A stretch of DNA of 64,000 nt from Viridibacillus arenosi (GTDB lineage: Bacteria; Bacillota; Bacilli; Bacillales_A; Planococcaceae), in NCBI RefSeq assembly GCF_001955655.1, contig NZ_MSPW01000003.1:397177-461176 (forward strand), given 5' to 3'. Both the position numbers and the translations under genes were made by a program. Positions 27,424-36,861 of this stretch are shown here, piece after piece. The first letter of the stretch is position 1. Each line of letters starts with the position of its first letter. Under the pieces are notes generated by a model. The model saw only the letters and a list, made by a program, of their open reading frames with translations, ran no database searches and was not told the DNA's origin.

Positions 27424-28011
27424 TTATAATGTGATTAGTTTTCTAGCAATGAGATGCTCACATAACGATGCTAACGGTAAGCCAACTACGTTTAAATAAT
27501 CCCCCTCAATACGATCGACCAAAAAGACACCTTCAGTTTGTATGCCGTAACCACCAGCTTTATCAAAAGGATCCCCAGTTGCGACATATGCTTCTAACAA
27601 TGCATCAGAAACTTTTTTAAAGATGACTGTCGTTTTTTCAATTACTGTTGTTTCTGTTCCATCCTCTTCAATGATTGCTACAGCAGTTAAAACTTCGTGT
27701 GCTGTATTACGTAGAGTGCGAAGATGTGCCATTGCTTCGAAATGACTCTTAGGTTTATGTAGTAATTGATTGTCTTTTGCTACGATTGTATCTGCGCCAA
27801 TGACTACTTGACCTGGTGATAATTTCGCAACTGCGCGCGCTTTTAATAGTGCAACCTCTGTAACATATTGCGACACTTCTGACGCTTGTACACTCGTTTC
27901 TTCTACATCAGCAGTAACGATTTCGAATGGTATATTTAAACGGCCAAAAAGCTCCTTACGTCGTGGTGATGCAGATGCTAAAATAAATGATCTTGTTGTT
28001 TGAAATTGCAT
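27424..28011 (-). CDS. maf: Maf-family nucleotide pyrophosphatase
   Basis: A 195-residue house-cleaning nucleoside triphosphate pyrophosphatase. The N-terminal SASPRRKELFGRL motif, the catalytic stretch VVIGADTIV near residue 70 and the KPKSHFEA segment are all present, and length is normal. Maf proteins hydrolyse non-canonical pyrimidine triphosphates such as dTTP/UTP or modified forms, and have been tied to septum inhibition in B. subtilis. The ATG at 28011 is preceded by GAGGAGTGAGG; a GTG nine bases upstream overlaps it. In many Bacillales maf lies near mreBCD/minCD, which are not in view. Confidence 0.9.
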   Translation of the reverse strand: MQFQTTRSFILASASPRRKELFGRLNIPFEIVTADVEETSVQASEVSQYVTEVALLKARAVAKLSPGQVVIGADTIVAKDNQLLHKPKSHFEAMAHLRTLRNTAHEVLTAVAIIEEDGTETTVIEKTTVIFKKVSDALLEAYVATGDPFDKAGGYGIQTEGVFLVDRIEGDYLNVVGLPLASLCEHLIARKLITL

Positions 28012-28061
28012 AGTCCTCACTCCTCATTTGTATCATACAAAAGATGACGGTATTTGCAAAA

Positions 28062-28202
28062 TTAAATCCTATTAGCTTTGAAGTAGTCCTCTCTAATTTT
28101 ATTCTTCTCCTTAAAAACTGAGTGAAATTCGTTCAGAGTAATCATTTCTATTGACTTTTCTTCAATAAAAGATGGTAGTTTTACTGGATTCCTGGTTGAT
28201 TC
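28062..28202 (-). pseudogene. Coding remnant of unknown origin
   Basis: An open stretch of 46 codons bounded by stops, with no start at its head, reads like protein (KLPSFIEEKSIEMITLNEF) and ends at a TAA at 28062. It could be the tail of a gene removed when the neighbouring restriction-modification block arrived. I do not recognise it. No other gene is visible in 28012-28327. Confidence 0.3.
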
Positions 28203-28282
28203 TTAATACTTCTAAGAATTTTTATAGAAATACCATTTCTAGCTTAATGCCAAATTAAAATGAAAATTGTATTTAAGCTCAG

Positions 28283-28321
28283 AAAAAAACTGCACCTACA
28301 ATCATTAAGATTGAGATGCAG
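28283..28321 (-). terminator. Terminator after cytosine methyltransferase
   Basis: Hairpin 28290-28321 (CTGCA outer stem, one bulge, AATC/GATT inner stem) followed on the minus strand by a run of seven T. It lies directly after the methyltransferase stop codon. Confidence 0.75.
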
Positions 28322-28327
28322 CATACG

Positions 28328-29578
28328 TCATAACATTAACATTATTTGTTCTGAAGTAATATGCTCATTTACTTCAATATCTAAAATTGTTAATCCCATC
28401 TGTTTAATAAGATCAACTACTAATGCATTCCCCATACAGAAGTAACGCATACGTTCCGGCATTCCTGCGGTCCAGTTGTCTGGGAATGAGTTTAATCTTT
28501 CGCACTCAATAGGTGTTAAGAAACGTTTTCGTCCATCAATCTCAACTATGTGTGTACTACGGTTAACTGAAGCTTCACTTGTTAACATTGTACGGCCTGG
28601 CCCATTTAAATCATCAGTTGGAGACATACCACCTTCAGAGAAAATGTATTTATGACCTTCTGCTGATGTACGCTCAATTTTTTTCGGTCCTCGTAAATAT
28701 GTGAACTTTTCAACTTGAGCAGGTGTTAGATAGTACTTTTCATCTACTGTAACTTCTTCTACTAAAATATCTTTTAGTGGAATGAATTTTTCGTTTTCTA
28801 CAATTGTTTGTGCTGTATAGACATTCCCATTCACCATCACTCCTGCTGTATGGAAAGAAAAAGAAAACTCGTCCGAAATTTCCACAATATCTTCAGGTAA
28901 AGTTACTGTACTAATACGTTCTTTATAAGGTTCTTGTTTTACAGAGAAAGTATTAGCAAAAAATCCTTCTTTAAATACAATATCATGTGAATTATAATCA
29001 AGTTGTTTTTCCGCAAAATCAAGTGTATTTTTATATGCGAAAATAAAGACACGACGACGTTTTTGTGCACATCCGTATTCAGCTGCATTCACTACTCGCC
29101 ATTCCACAATATAGTTTAAATCACGGAATGTCGCTAGCATAATTGCAAAATCACGCCCACGTTGCTTTGACGGTGATTTCAATAAACGATCGACATTTTC
29201 CAAAAGTACATATTTAGGATGTGAGTTTTCAAGAACTCGTTTAATCTCCCAGAACAATACGCCTTTTTTGCCTTCAAGTCCTTTTTCATTTGATAAAGTT
29301 CGAGCTACGGAGTAATCTTGGCAAGGAAAACCGCCTACTAATAAATCTATGTTTAACTTTTGGAATACTTCATCAGGAACTGTCGTAATATCTTCATTAC
29401 TATGAATTCCACTATTGAAGTTTCGAGTATAACAATCATATGCATCTTGCGTTTTGCGCGATGGCTCCCATTGGTTTGCCCAAACTGTTTTAAAAACATC
29501 TGAGTTCGCTTTTTCCAAACCTAATCGAAATCCACCCACGCCCGCAAATAACTCGACTACATTTAGAGCATTTTTCAT
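28328..29578 (-). CDS. DNA cytosine-5 methyltransferase (M.Sau3AI-like)
   Basis: A 416-residue C5-cytosine methyltransferase. Motif I is LFAGVGGFRLGL, motif IV carries the catalytic C86 in GGFPCQDYS, motif VI is LLENVDR, motif VIII AEYGCAQKRRRVF, and motifs IX/X are at the end (RFLTPIECERLNSFPDNW, MGNALVV). The variable target region lies between about 220 and 320. Length matches M.Sau3AI (about 412). With the Sau3AI/MutH-like endonuclease upstream, the predicted target is GATC, methylated at cytosine. AAAGGATG precedes the ATG at 29578. A 212-bp gap to the previous gene may hold a separate promoter. Confidence 0.9.
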   Translation of the reverse strand: MKNALNVVELFAGVGGFRLGLEKANSDVFKTVWANQWEPSRKTQDAYDCYTRNFNSGIHSNEDITTVPDEVFQKLNIDLLVGGFPCQDYSVARTLSNEKGLEGKKGVLFWEIKRVLENSHPKYVLLENVDRLLKSPSKQRGRDFAIMLATFRDLNYIVEWRVVNAAEYGCAQKRRRVFIFAYKNTLDFAEKQLDYNSHDIVFKEGFFANTFSVKQEPYKERISTVTLPEDIVEISDEFSFSFHTAGVMVNGNVYTAQTIVENEKFIPLKDILVEEVTVDEKYYLTPAQVEKFTYLRGPKKIERTSAEGHKYIFSEGGMSPTDDLNGPGRTMLTSEASVNRSTHIVEIDGRKRFLTPIECERLNSFPDNWTAGMPERMRYFCMGNALVVDLIKQMGLTILDIEVNEHITSEQIMLML

Positions 29579-29790
29579 ATAGCGAACATCCTTTCTTATC
29601 TTTCTTTATTATAATGAAAAAGAGTACCTTAAGTCAAGATCAAAACTAATAATACTGCCATATTAATAATATCAAATTAGGCGGAAACAGGACTAAGTAC
29701 CTATAATTAATACTGTTCCAGCTAATATATTTTAATTTTTTTCAAATTAGGTTCCAATACCCTTAACTTTAAGTCATAATTTCATATAAA

Positions 29791-30921
29791 TCACTTAACT
29801 TCTTCAAATTGTAATTTTTTTAATTGTTTATTGTAACTATATTTCAACAACTTCAAATTAAACCACTCACTTGTTTTAGGAGGTCTTCTTCCTTTTGTAA
29901 AAACTCTTCTACCAATTAGCTTTTTTAATTCTATTACATCTACAGGAAAATCTCTTGCAACAACAAAAGCTTCTATCATATCATAATCCCCGAAAGTATA
30001 TTCCTGATTGACCCAGTCAACATATTTCATAATTTGATGAATAACATCAACTGTTGCACTATCTTTTTTTATTTCAATTACTAAATATTTTGATACAGTG
30101 TGAAAGTTCGGAATGAATTTATAACCGAAAACGTCCATTTTATCCATATAGTCTACAGGTTTAAATGGAGAAGCTACCACTTGGTGTGAAAGGTAATCCC
30201 AATGACCAAATTCTCCATTTGGGTTGTTTTTTATGTAGGAGATAATTCCAGCTTCTATTGCCATTTCATGCTTTATAAAGGCTTCGCTAGATGCAAGTTC
30301 TAATATGTTTTCAGATGTTACCTTATATCTTTCACTATGTAACGCTCTTACTCTATCATGTAGAAGTATGGATGTATCGAAGATATTTTCTTGATCGAAC
30401 ATTTTTGATTCATTCGTTTTTAATATGACATCCAATAATGCCTTATTTTCAATGTCATCAATTTTAATAAATGAAAGTTTCCATAAAACTCTAAGCATTT
30501 TAAAAGATTGCGGATTAGATTCTAAAACGTCATCCATATCAATACCTTGTTTATAAAAATGAGGAGCCCCTTCAAAAGTACAGATAAAGCGATTCCCTAA
30601 ATTAAATTCAGTTTTATTCAAAATCATTTGATCCTGTAAATCTTGAAATTTTTTACTTTGAGGAATATCCGCATCTGGAAAGTTTAATAATTTACAGTCT
30701 CCTTCTATATTTTTCAATTTACCTACACCGTATATTTTTCTTTTAATAAAGAAATAAACGTTATCTCCCTCTGACATTGAAAGATAATCTGCAAATGTCC
30801 CCTCATGATGTTTGCTCCAAACATCCTTACTAGGAATATTTAGATTTGTACTATAAATTCCATTATTAATTATTTCTGATAATGAATCAAAACTATCTAA
30901 CGTAAAAATATATCCTGCCAT
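29791..30921 (-). CDS. PUA/EVE-like domain + PD-(D/E)XK nuclease
   Basis: A 376-residue protein that I do not recognise as a named enzyme. The N-terminal 75 residues (GYIFTLDSFDSL, then SEGDNVYFFIKRKIYGVGKL) look like a PUA/EVE/ASCH-type domain, a class that can read modified bases. The C-terminal half carries a PD-(D/E)XK core of the NucS/RecB type: D263, then E283-x-K285 in YLVIEIKKDSAT, then a QxxxY motif (Q296, Y300). It starts 8 bp after the endonuclease gene with AAGGAG, so it is co-transcribed with it. A modification-dependent or back-up nuclease is plausible; the assignment is inference. Confidence 0.6.
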   Translation of the reverse strand: MAGYIFTLDSFDSLSEIINNGIYSTNLNIPSKDVWSKHHEGTFADYLSMSEGDNVYFFIKRKIYGVGKLKNIEGDCKLLNFPDADIPQSKKFQDLQDQMILNKTEFNLGNRFICTFEGAPHFYKQGIDMDDVLESNPQSFKMLRVLWKLSFIKIDDIENKALLDVILKTNESKMFDQENIFDTSILLHDRVRALHSERYKVTSENILELASSEAFIKHEMAIEAGIISYIKNNPNGEFGHWDYLSHQVVASPFKPVDYMDKMDVFGYKFIPNFHTVSKYLVIEIKKDSATVDVIHQIMKYVDWVNQEYTFGDYDMIEAFVVARDFPVDVIELKKLIGRRVFTKGRRPPKTSEWFNLKLLKYSYNKQLKKLQFEEVK

Positions 30922-30929
30922 TATTACAC

Positions 30930-32282
30930 CTACTCCTTAACTATTTCAGCAACATAGCCTGCATTCAACCAATAACATTGCTTCGTTATCCATTGCCCAT
31001 CAGGTAGTTGAATTTTATCGTTTCCATCTGCTCCTTTAGGTCGAACGTGCAATACACCATTATGATTTGTTTTAGGAAAGTTATTTTCAATCCCTTTTTT
31101 CGTTTTAGTTAATACGACACCTTCATTTAACACACGGCGGATTTCCGTCCAATAATTAAAGAGTTCAACTTCAATTGTTTCCATTGGCATATGCCAAAGT
31201 TTAATACCTTTAAAGCGCAAAATATTTTCTTTATCAAACTGAAATACTACAAATAGTAACTGCATTTCGAGAAAATAGTTTCGAATGTAACTATCTTCCC
31301 ATTCTTCTTCAAGAATTTCATGAAAATCGATGTTTTTAAATGACATGCTTTGTTGTGGTCTACCATTTTGTTGCAAGCGAACTGTCTTAAACTGAATATT
31401 TGCCTTTGCAAATTCTGCAACTTTATCTAGTTTAGTTCCCTTTACTCCTAATAAAGCACTTATTAAATTCGCAACAGATGATCGATTACTAGGATTAATT
31501 TTAACTTGTAATTGATCAGCAACTTCATAGAAAGTCATACCGATATATGGAGCAAATTTTTCTTTTAACAGCTGTTCTATTGTTTTTTCTTTCAATTCAT
31601 TTTTAGAAGAAAAATACGTTAATGTTTCTTTGGATATGTATTCCCGAACAATAGATGTCATATATGAACTTTTCAGTGAAAACGCTCGCTGCATAGCAAG
31701 CTCATCTGAAAAAGGCTGTTTACGTAAAGAATTTTTATTGGCTCCTTTTGTACAAGCCCCTAAATATAGCGTATCTCCTTCAGAAAGTAAGTGAGCTTTT
31801 CCTTGGCGAATCTTATCGGCGATAAACTCCCAGTCTTTTTTGATGATAATTAAATCTTCTTCAGGGAATTCATAAAGAATTGCTTCAATAATTTTATATT
31901 CACCACGTTCTAGTTCTTTTTTCCATTCATAAAACATTAACAACATTTTTTGATTTTTCTTCCAAAAACTTGATGTTTCAAATGTATAATTTACTTCTTC
32001 TATATAGTTAATAATATTTAAAACGAGACGTTCCTTAGCTGAAAGGCTTTTATCTTTGTTTTGTTTAAAAGGTGTTACTTTAAGCTCTACACCAAGTTCA
32101 GCAAAATCCGCTTCTGCTTTACTATTGATTTCATATTCAAAATAGCTTTCTTCTATTATATTACCTAATGCACCTGTGGCTCCTTTTTTTAATAAACGAC
32201 CTTTTTTGTCGATTTCTCTAAAGGTAAGACCGCGGGCTTGTTGAGCTTTAATTTCTAGTTCTTCAATACTCTTATATTCCAT
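30930..32282 (-). CDS. Sau3AI/MutH-like type II restriction endonuclease
   Basis: A 450-residue endonuclease of the Sau3AI/MutH family. The N-terminal catalytic domain holds D59, E66 and K68 (in EADFAELGVELKVTPFK) with the same 7- and 2-residue spacing as MutH D70/E77/K79. The GALGNIIEES stretch before it carries another conserved acidic residue. The C-terminal half (about 230-430) resembles the second, inactive MutH-like domain of Sau3AI (489 residues). Sau3AI cuts before GATC; that specificity is predicted here from family and from the adjacent C5-methyltransferase. AGAGGAC precedes the ATG at 32282. It heads the three-gene block. Confidence 0.88.
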   Translation of the reverse strand: MEYKSIEELEIKAQQARGLTFREIDKKGRLLKKGATGALGNIIEESYFEYEINSKAEADFAELGVELKVTPFKQNKDKSLSAKERLVLNIINYIEEVNYTFETSSFWKKNQKMLLMFYEWKKELERGEYKIIEAILYEFPEEDLIIIKKDWEFIADKIRQGKAHLLSEGDTLYLGACTKGANKNSLRKQPFSDELAMQRAFSLKSSYMTSIVREYISKETLTYFSSKNELKEKTIEQLLKEKFAPYIGMTFYEVADQLQVKINPSNRSSVANLISALLGVKGTKLDKVAEFAKANIQFKTVRLQQNGRPQQSMSFKNIDFHEILEEEWEDSYIRNYFLEMQLLFVVFQFDKENILRFKGIKLWHMPMETIEVELFNYWTEIRRVLNEGVVLTKTKKGIENNFPKTNHNGVLHVRPKGADGNDKIQLPDGQWITKQCYWLNAGYVAEIVKE

Positions 32283-32610
32283 TACTATGTCCTCTTTTCA
32301 GATAAATATCTTGTTACTCCACTTCCCATTAATCCTATTATTCACAATAAGTGGTTGATGATTCATACCTTTTCAATCATGAAACGTACTGTTTTCTATG
32401 TACAAAATATGCTTATTTATAGTAACTAGTTACTCCATTAAAGCTTTAAAAGAGCTAACTTGTTTTTATACTACTTAAATATCACCCTAAATGTTATTAC
32501 ATAGGTATATATTAACACATAATTGATAAGAGGATAATCATGTGAAAATCCAGGAATCAGTTTATTTGTTGTATTGAAAAGTTTAGAACTACCAAAATTA
32601 TTCTAAAACA
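32283..32610. other. Intergenic upstream of R-M block
   Basis: AT-rich gap between the permease terminator and the endonuclease gene; it must hold the R-M promoter. I see no control-protein (C-box) repeats and no controller gene. Confidence 0.35.
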
Positions 32611-32652
32611 AGAAAAAAATGCCCACTGCATCTAAATGTGCCGTGAGCATTT
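32611..32652 (-). terminator. Terminator after purine permease
   Basis: Stem AAATGC-C-CAC paired with GTG-A-GCATTT (one mismatch), followed on the minus strand by a run of seven T. Confidence 0.75.
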
Positions 32653-32658
32653 CCTATA

Positions 32659-33960
32659 TTAGTGAGGTAAGAATAGTAATTGGAATGCAAATAGAATAGC
32701 AAAAACATAAAGCATTGGATGTACTTCTTTCGCTTCACCTTTAACAATTTTCAAAACTGGGTAAGTGATAAAACCAAAAGCAATCCCTGTTGATATGCTT
32801 GAAGTTAACGGCATAATTAAAATGATTAAGAATGCTGGGAACGCTTCTTCAAATTTACTCCATTCAATATCTTTTACAGATCCAATCATTAATGTACCAA
32901 CAATGATTAAAGTTGGAGAAGTAATAGCAGCAACACCAGAAACAGCGCCCACTAATGGACCAAAGAATGAAGCAACGATGAATAGAATAGCAACAGTTAA
33001 ACTAGTTAAACCTGTACGACCACCAGCAGCAACACCAGATGAAGATTCAACAAACGCTGTTGTTGGACTTGTACCAAACATAGAACCCACAGTTGTGGCA
33101 ACTGAGTCAGCTAATAACGCCTGTCGTGCACGAGGTAATTTATCGCCCTTCATCAAACCTGCTTGCTTTGCGACACCAACCATTGTACCTGTTGTATCAA
33201 AGAGTGTAACTAAAATGAATGAGAATACAACGCCATATAATCCAAATGAAAAGACTTGGCTAAATGCTTCAATTGGATTCCAGATTAAAATTCCTTCTGG
33301 TAAATGAGGAAGAGCTAACACTTTTTCAATATGTAATTGATTAGTTAGCACTGCTACAATACCAGTAACAATCATACCGATAAATAATGCACCTTTTACA
33401 TTACGTACCATTAAAATAACAGTGATGAATAAACCAAACAACGTTAAGAGTACACCAGGAGAAGTTAAATCACCTAGCATCACTAAGTTACTATCACTTG
33501 CGACAACCACTTTGGCCATACGTAAGCCAAGGAATGCGATAAATAAACCAATCCCTGCAGTAATTGCATGTTTTAAATTTTGCGGGATCGTCGTTATTAG
33601 TTTTTCACGTAATGGAGTCAGAGATAAAAGAATGAAAATTATCCCTGCCACGAAAACAGCAGCAAAAGCCGTTAAATAATCAATTTTACCATCAGAGGAT
33701 AATACGACCGCATAAGTGAAATATGCATTCAACCCCATACCAGGAGCAATTGCGATTGGATAATTCGCACAAAGTGCCATCCATAATGTACCTATTACAG
33801 CTGAAATAATAGTTGCCATAAATACTTGATCAAGTGGTACACCTGCATCCGATAATATTATCGGGTTTACAACAACGATATATATCATAGTAAGGAATGT
33901 AGTCATTCCTGCAATAAGTTCAGTCTTAACATTCGTACCATGTTCTTTTAAATGAAACAT
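32659..33960 (-). CDS. NCS2 (AzgA-type) purine base permease
   Basis: A 433-residue integral membrane permease of the NCS2/AzgA branch (PbuG/PbuO relatives) that imports hypoxanthine, guanine or adenine. The N-terminal GMTTFLTMIYIVVVNP and IAPGMGLNAYFTYAV, the middle VTLFDTTGTMVGVAKQAG and the motif GTSPTTAFVESSSGVAAGGRTGL are all characteristic. About 12-14 helices span the chain. AAGGAGG precedes the ATG at 33960. A PurR operator lies directly upstream, so the gene probably belongs to the PurR regulon; no guanine riboswitch could be recognised in the short leader. Confidence 0.9.
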   Translation of the reverse strand: MFHLKEHGTNVKTELIAGMTTFLTMIYIVVVNPIILSDAGVPLDQVFMATIISAVIGTLWMALCANYPIAIAPGMGLNAYFTYAVVLSSDGKIDYLTAFAAVFVAGIIFILLSLTPLREKLITTIPQNLKHAITAGIGLFIAFLGLRMAKVVVASDSNLVMLGDLTSPGVLLTLFGLFITVILMVRNVKGALFIGMIVTGIVAVLTNQLHIEKVLALPHLPEGILIWNPIEAFSQVFSFGLYGVVFSFILVTLFDTTGTMVGVAKQAGLMKGDKLPRARQALLADSVATTVGSMFGTSPTTAFVESSSGVAAGGRTGLTSLTVAILFIVASFFGPLVGAVSGVAAITSPTLIIVGTLMIGSVKDIEWSKFEEAFPAFLIILIMPLTSSISTGIAFGFITYPVLKIVKGEAKEVHPMLYVFAILFAFQLLFLPH

Positions 33961-33977
33961 TAATATTCCTCCTTCTT

Positions 33978-34022
33978 AAACACGAACATTTTTTGCAACA
34001 TTAAATATAATATTCGCTTATG
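33978..34022. promoter_or_regulatory. PurR operator (two inverted PurBoxes)
   Basis: AAACACGAACATTT at 33978-33991 matches the first PurBox of the B. subtilis pur operon. An inverted second box (minus-strand ATAAGCGAATATT, about 34009-34021) follows after about 17 bp, the spacing known for PurR operators. It sits at the promoter of the purine permease. Confidence 0.7.
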
Positions 34023-34208
34023 AGGCGAAATGCAACCCCTTTTCTCAAAGTCATTATTCTCTAAATGTTTTGATTATATTTATATAATTTGCTATTCCAA
34101 TGATTTTCTTATTATGCAATATATCTATAGAATAAATTCTTTAATGATAGGAATTAATTCTAGTTTTCGACAAAAAATCAAGAATCCCAATATTCAAATA
34201 TTTGAGCG

Positions 34209-34239
34209 CAAAAAAACAGACACTGCTAAGAGTGTCTGT
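34209..34239 (-). terminator. Terminator after P-type ATPase
   Basis: Perfect 9-bp stem ACAGACACT (34216-34224) with AGTGTCTGT (34231-34239), followed on the minus strand by a run of seven T (34209-34215). Confidence 0.85.
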
Positions 34240-34254
34240 TGAATCTTTATGATA

Positions 34255-36861
34255 TTATTTATTTCTCACGAACAAAAGCTTATACCACTGATTCACTAAA
34301 AACGGCATAATAGACAAGCTATAAATAATACCTAATTGTACCCCACTTAGTTTTGCAACTTCAAATACACCCGTAAGTGATGGAACAAATAGTACTAAAT
34401 GTAAACTTATAAATCCGATTAAAAATGCTAGCCAAGTATATTTATTCGAGAATATACCGATTGTGAAGATCGATTCTTTTGACCTCGAGTTGAAGCCATG
34501 TACTAACCTTGACAAACATAATGTTGTAAATGCCATTGTGCTTGCTGTTAGGGTATCTCCCGTTGACAATCCCATTTGAAAAGCAATGATGGTTGAAATA
34601 CCAATTAATAATCCTTCGAGCACCACTTGAGTAGTAAATTTTTTATTTAATAATGGAGTGTTAATATTTCTAGGCTTGTCCTTCATTGTTTTCTTATTAT
34701 GTGGCTCTAAACCTATTGCAATAGCTGGTAAACTATCTGTAAGTAAGTTGATAAATAACAGATGAACAGGGGCAAATGGAACTGGTAAACCTAATACTGT
34801 TGCATATAAAACAACAAAAATAGCACCTGCATTACCCGACAATAAGAATAGAATGGCGTTTTTTATATTGGTATACATGCTTCTACCATTAGAAATAGCC
34901 TTGACAATCGTTGAAAAATTATCATCCGTTAAAATCATAGAGGATGCATCTTTTGCTACTTCGGTACCGGTTATCCCCATCGCTACACCGATATCTGCTT
35001 GTTTTAGGGCAGGGCCATCATTGACTCCATCTCCCGTCATCGCAACGACATTCCCTTTCTCCTGCCAAGCTTTAACGATACGTATCTTATGCTCTGGTGT
35101 TACTCGGGCGTAGACAGAAATATCTGGAACTTTTTCTTGTAGTTGTTGATCAGTTAACTCTTCAATTTCATATCCTTCAATCGCTTCTGAAGGATCATTT
35201 AAAATACCAATTTGTTTGGCAATAGCTGTTGCTGTTATTTTATGATCCCCTGTAATCATAACTGGTTTAATACCAGCCTTTATACAGTTTTCTACCGCCT
35301 CTTTTGACTCTTCTCTAGGAGGATCCATCATCGCCACTAATCCTAAAAAGGTTAAATCATTTTCGACTGAGGCATGAATCGTTTGATTTTTTCTAATTTC
35401 TTTGTAAGCAATCGCTAGTACCCGTAAACCATTCATGGAAAAGGAACGATTTACTTCTTCTATTTTTTTACGATGTGCTGCAGTAATATCAATGATGCCT
35501 TGAGATGTTTTGATCTTCACAATTTTAGCTAGAAGAACATCTAATGCTCCCTTGGTAATCAAGACATTTTGTTGATTAATATGATTCACTGTACTCATAA
35601 GCTTTCTGTCTGAATCAAAAGGGATTTCCGCCGTTCTTGGAAATTTATCTCTTACGATTAATTCGTCAAGATTGTATTGCTTCCCTAATTTTACTAGTGC
35701 AATTTCAGTAGGGTCTCCAATTTCTTTTTGATCTCTCTCCAAGGCATTATTACATAAGATCGCCTTTAAGATAAGATCCTTCTCGATTTCATTCTCTGTA
35801 TGGAGTTGATTATGTGAAATAACTTTTTGATCAACATATACTTGTTGAACAATCATTTTATTTTGAGTGAGGGTTCCCGTTTTGTCTGAACAAATAACAG
35901 AAACACTACCTAGACTTTCAACTGCATATAACTTGCGTATAATGGCATTTTCCTTTGCCATTTTTTGTGTCCCAAAAGCCAACACAATAGTAACAATTGA
36001 ACTTAATGCCTCTGGTATTGCAGCAACTGCAAGTGAAACAGCAAACATAAAAGATTCCACTATTTCACGGCCTCTAAAAAGATCGATAGTGAAAATAGCT
36101 AAACAGATTAGCGTAATACCTAATGCTAATTTTTCTCCAAATTGATCTAGACTTACTTGTAGAGGTGTTTTCTTCTCCTTTGCAGTATCTAGTAAATTGG
36201 CAATTTTCCCGATTTCTGTTTCCATTCCAATAGCTGTAACAATTACAATACCACGTCCATTAGTGACAAAGCTCCCAGTGAAAACCATATTTTTTTTATC
36301 ACCAATAGTAATTTGATCATCTACAATGGGTACTGTGCTTTTCTCTACAGCCAACGATTCCCCTGTCAGCGAGCTTTCATTTATACGAAGATTATAGTTT
36401 TCTAATAATCTCCCGTCAGCACTTACATAGTCACCGGCTTCCAAATAGAGAAGATCACCAACCACAATATCTTCTGAATAAATTTCAACAATCTGATTAT
36501 CTCTCATCACTTTTGCAACTGGAGAAGTCAGTTCTTTCAGATTGTCCAAAGACTTTTCTGCCTTCGCATGCTGTACAGTGCCCAGGATTGCGTTTAAAAT
36601 AACTACAATCAAAATCACAATAGTACTTCCTACTTCACCTAATAGATATGAAATGAAAGCGGCAATCATTAAAATAATGACTAATAAATCTTTAAACTGT
36701 CCGAAGAAAACGGCAATTGCGCTTGTTCTTTTTCCTGCCACCAATTCATTATAGCCGTATTCTTCTTGTCTCTTTTCGACGTCATAATCACTTAACCCTT
36801 GTTTTGTTACGTCCAACATATCCATGACTTCAGTTGATGTTTGTTGATGATATTCTGACAT
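34255..36861 (-). CDS. P-type cation ATPase, Ca2+-type (P2A)
   Basis: An 868-residue P-type ATPase. It has the actuator motif TGES (166-169), the phosphorylated D326 in ICSDKTGTLT, KGALDVLL in the nucleotide domain, the hinge MTGDGVNDGPAL, and about ten membrane helices. PEALS at 283-287 in helix 4 and the N-terminal cation-ATPase domain place it with Ca2+ (SERCA-like, YloB) or related Na+/Mn2+ pumps, not with heavy-metal CPx pumps. The ATG at 36861 follows GGAAGGTG; a GTG nine bases earlier lies inside that site. Ion specificity is not certain. It stands alone with its own terminator. Confidence 0.88.
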   Translation of the reverse strand: MSEYHQQTSTEVMDMLDVTKQGLSDYDVEKRQEEYGYNELVAGKRTSAIAVFFGQFKDLLVIILMIAAFISYLLGEVGSTIVILIVVILNAILGTVQHAKAEKSLDNLKELTSPVAKVMRDNQIVEIYSEDIVVGDLLYLEAGDYVSADGRLLENYNLRINESSLTGESLAVEKSTVPIVDDQITIGDKKNMVFTGSFVTNGRGIVIVTAIGMETEIGKIANLLDTAKEKKTPLQVSLDQFGEKLALGITLICLAIFTIDLFRGREIVESFMFAVSLAVAAIPEALSSIVTIVLAFGTQKMAKENAIIRKLYAVESLGSVSVICSDKTGTLTQNKMIVQQVYVDQKVISHNQLHTENEIEKDLILKAILCNNALERDQKEIGDPTEIALVKLGKQYNLDELIVRDKFPRTAEIPFDSDRKLMSTVNHINQQNVLITKGALDVLLAKIVKIKTSQGIIDITAAHRKKIEEVNRSFSMNGLRVLAIAYKEIRKNQTIHASVENDLTFLGLVAMMDPPREESKEAVENCIKAGIKPVMITGDHKITATAIAKQIGILNDPSEAIEGYEIEELTDQQLQEKVPDISVYARVTPEHKIRIVKAWQEKGNVVAMTGDGVNDGPALKQADIGVAMGITGTEVAKDASSMILTDDNFSTIVKAISNGRSMYTNIKNAILFLLSGNAGAIFVVLYATVLGLPVPFAPVHLLFINLLTDSLPAIAIGLEPHNKKTMKDKPRNINTPLLNKKFTTQVVLEGLLIGISTIIAFQMGLSTGDTLTASTMAFTTLCLSRLVHGFNSRSKESIFTIGIFSNKYTWLAFLIGFISLHLVLFVPSLTGVFEVAKLSGVQLGIIYSLSIMPFLVNQWYKLLFVRNK

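Noticed and set aside
32765..33307. 180-codon plus-strand open frame inside the purine permease gene.
   Set aside because: Antisense shadow of a clear permease gene; no ribosome binding site and low-complexity composition.
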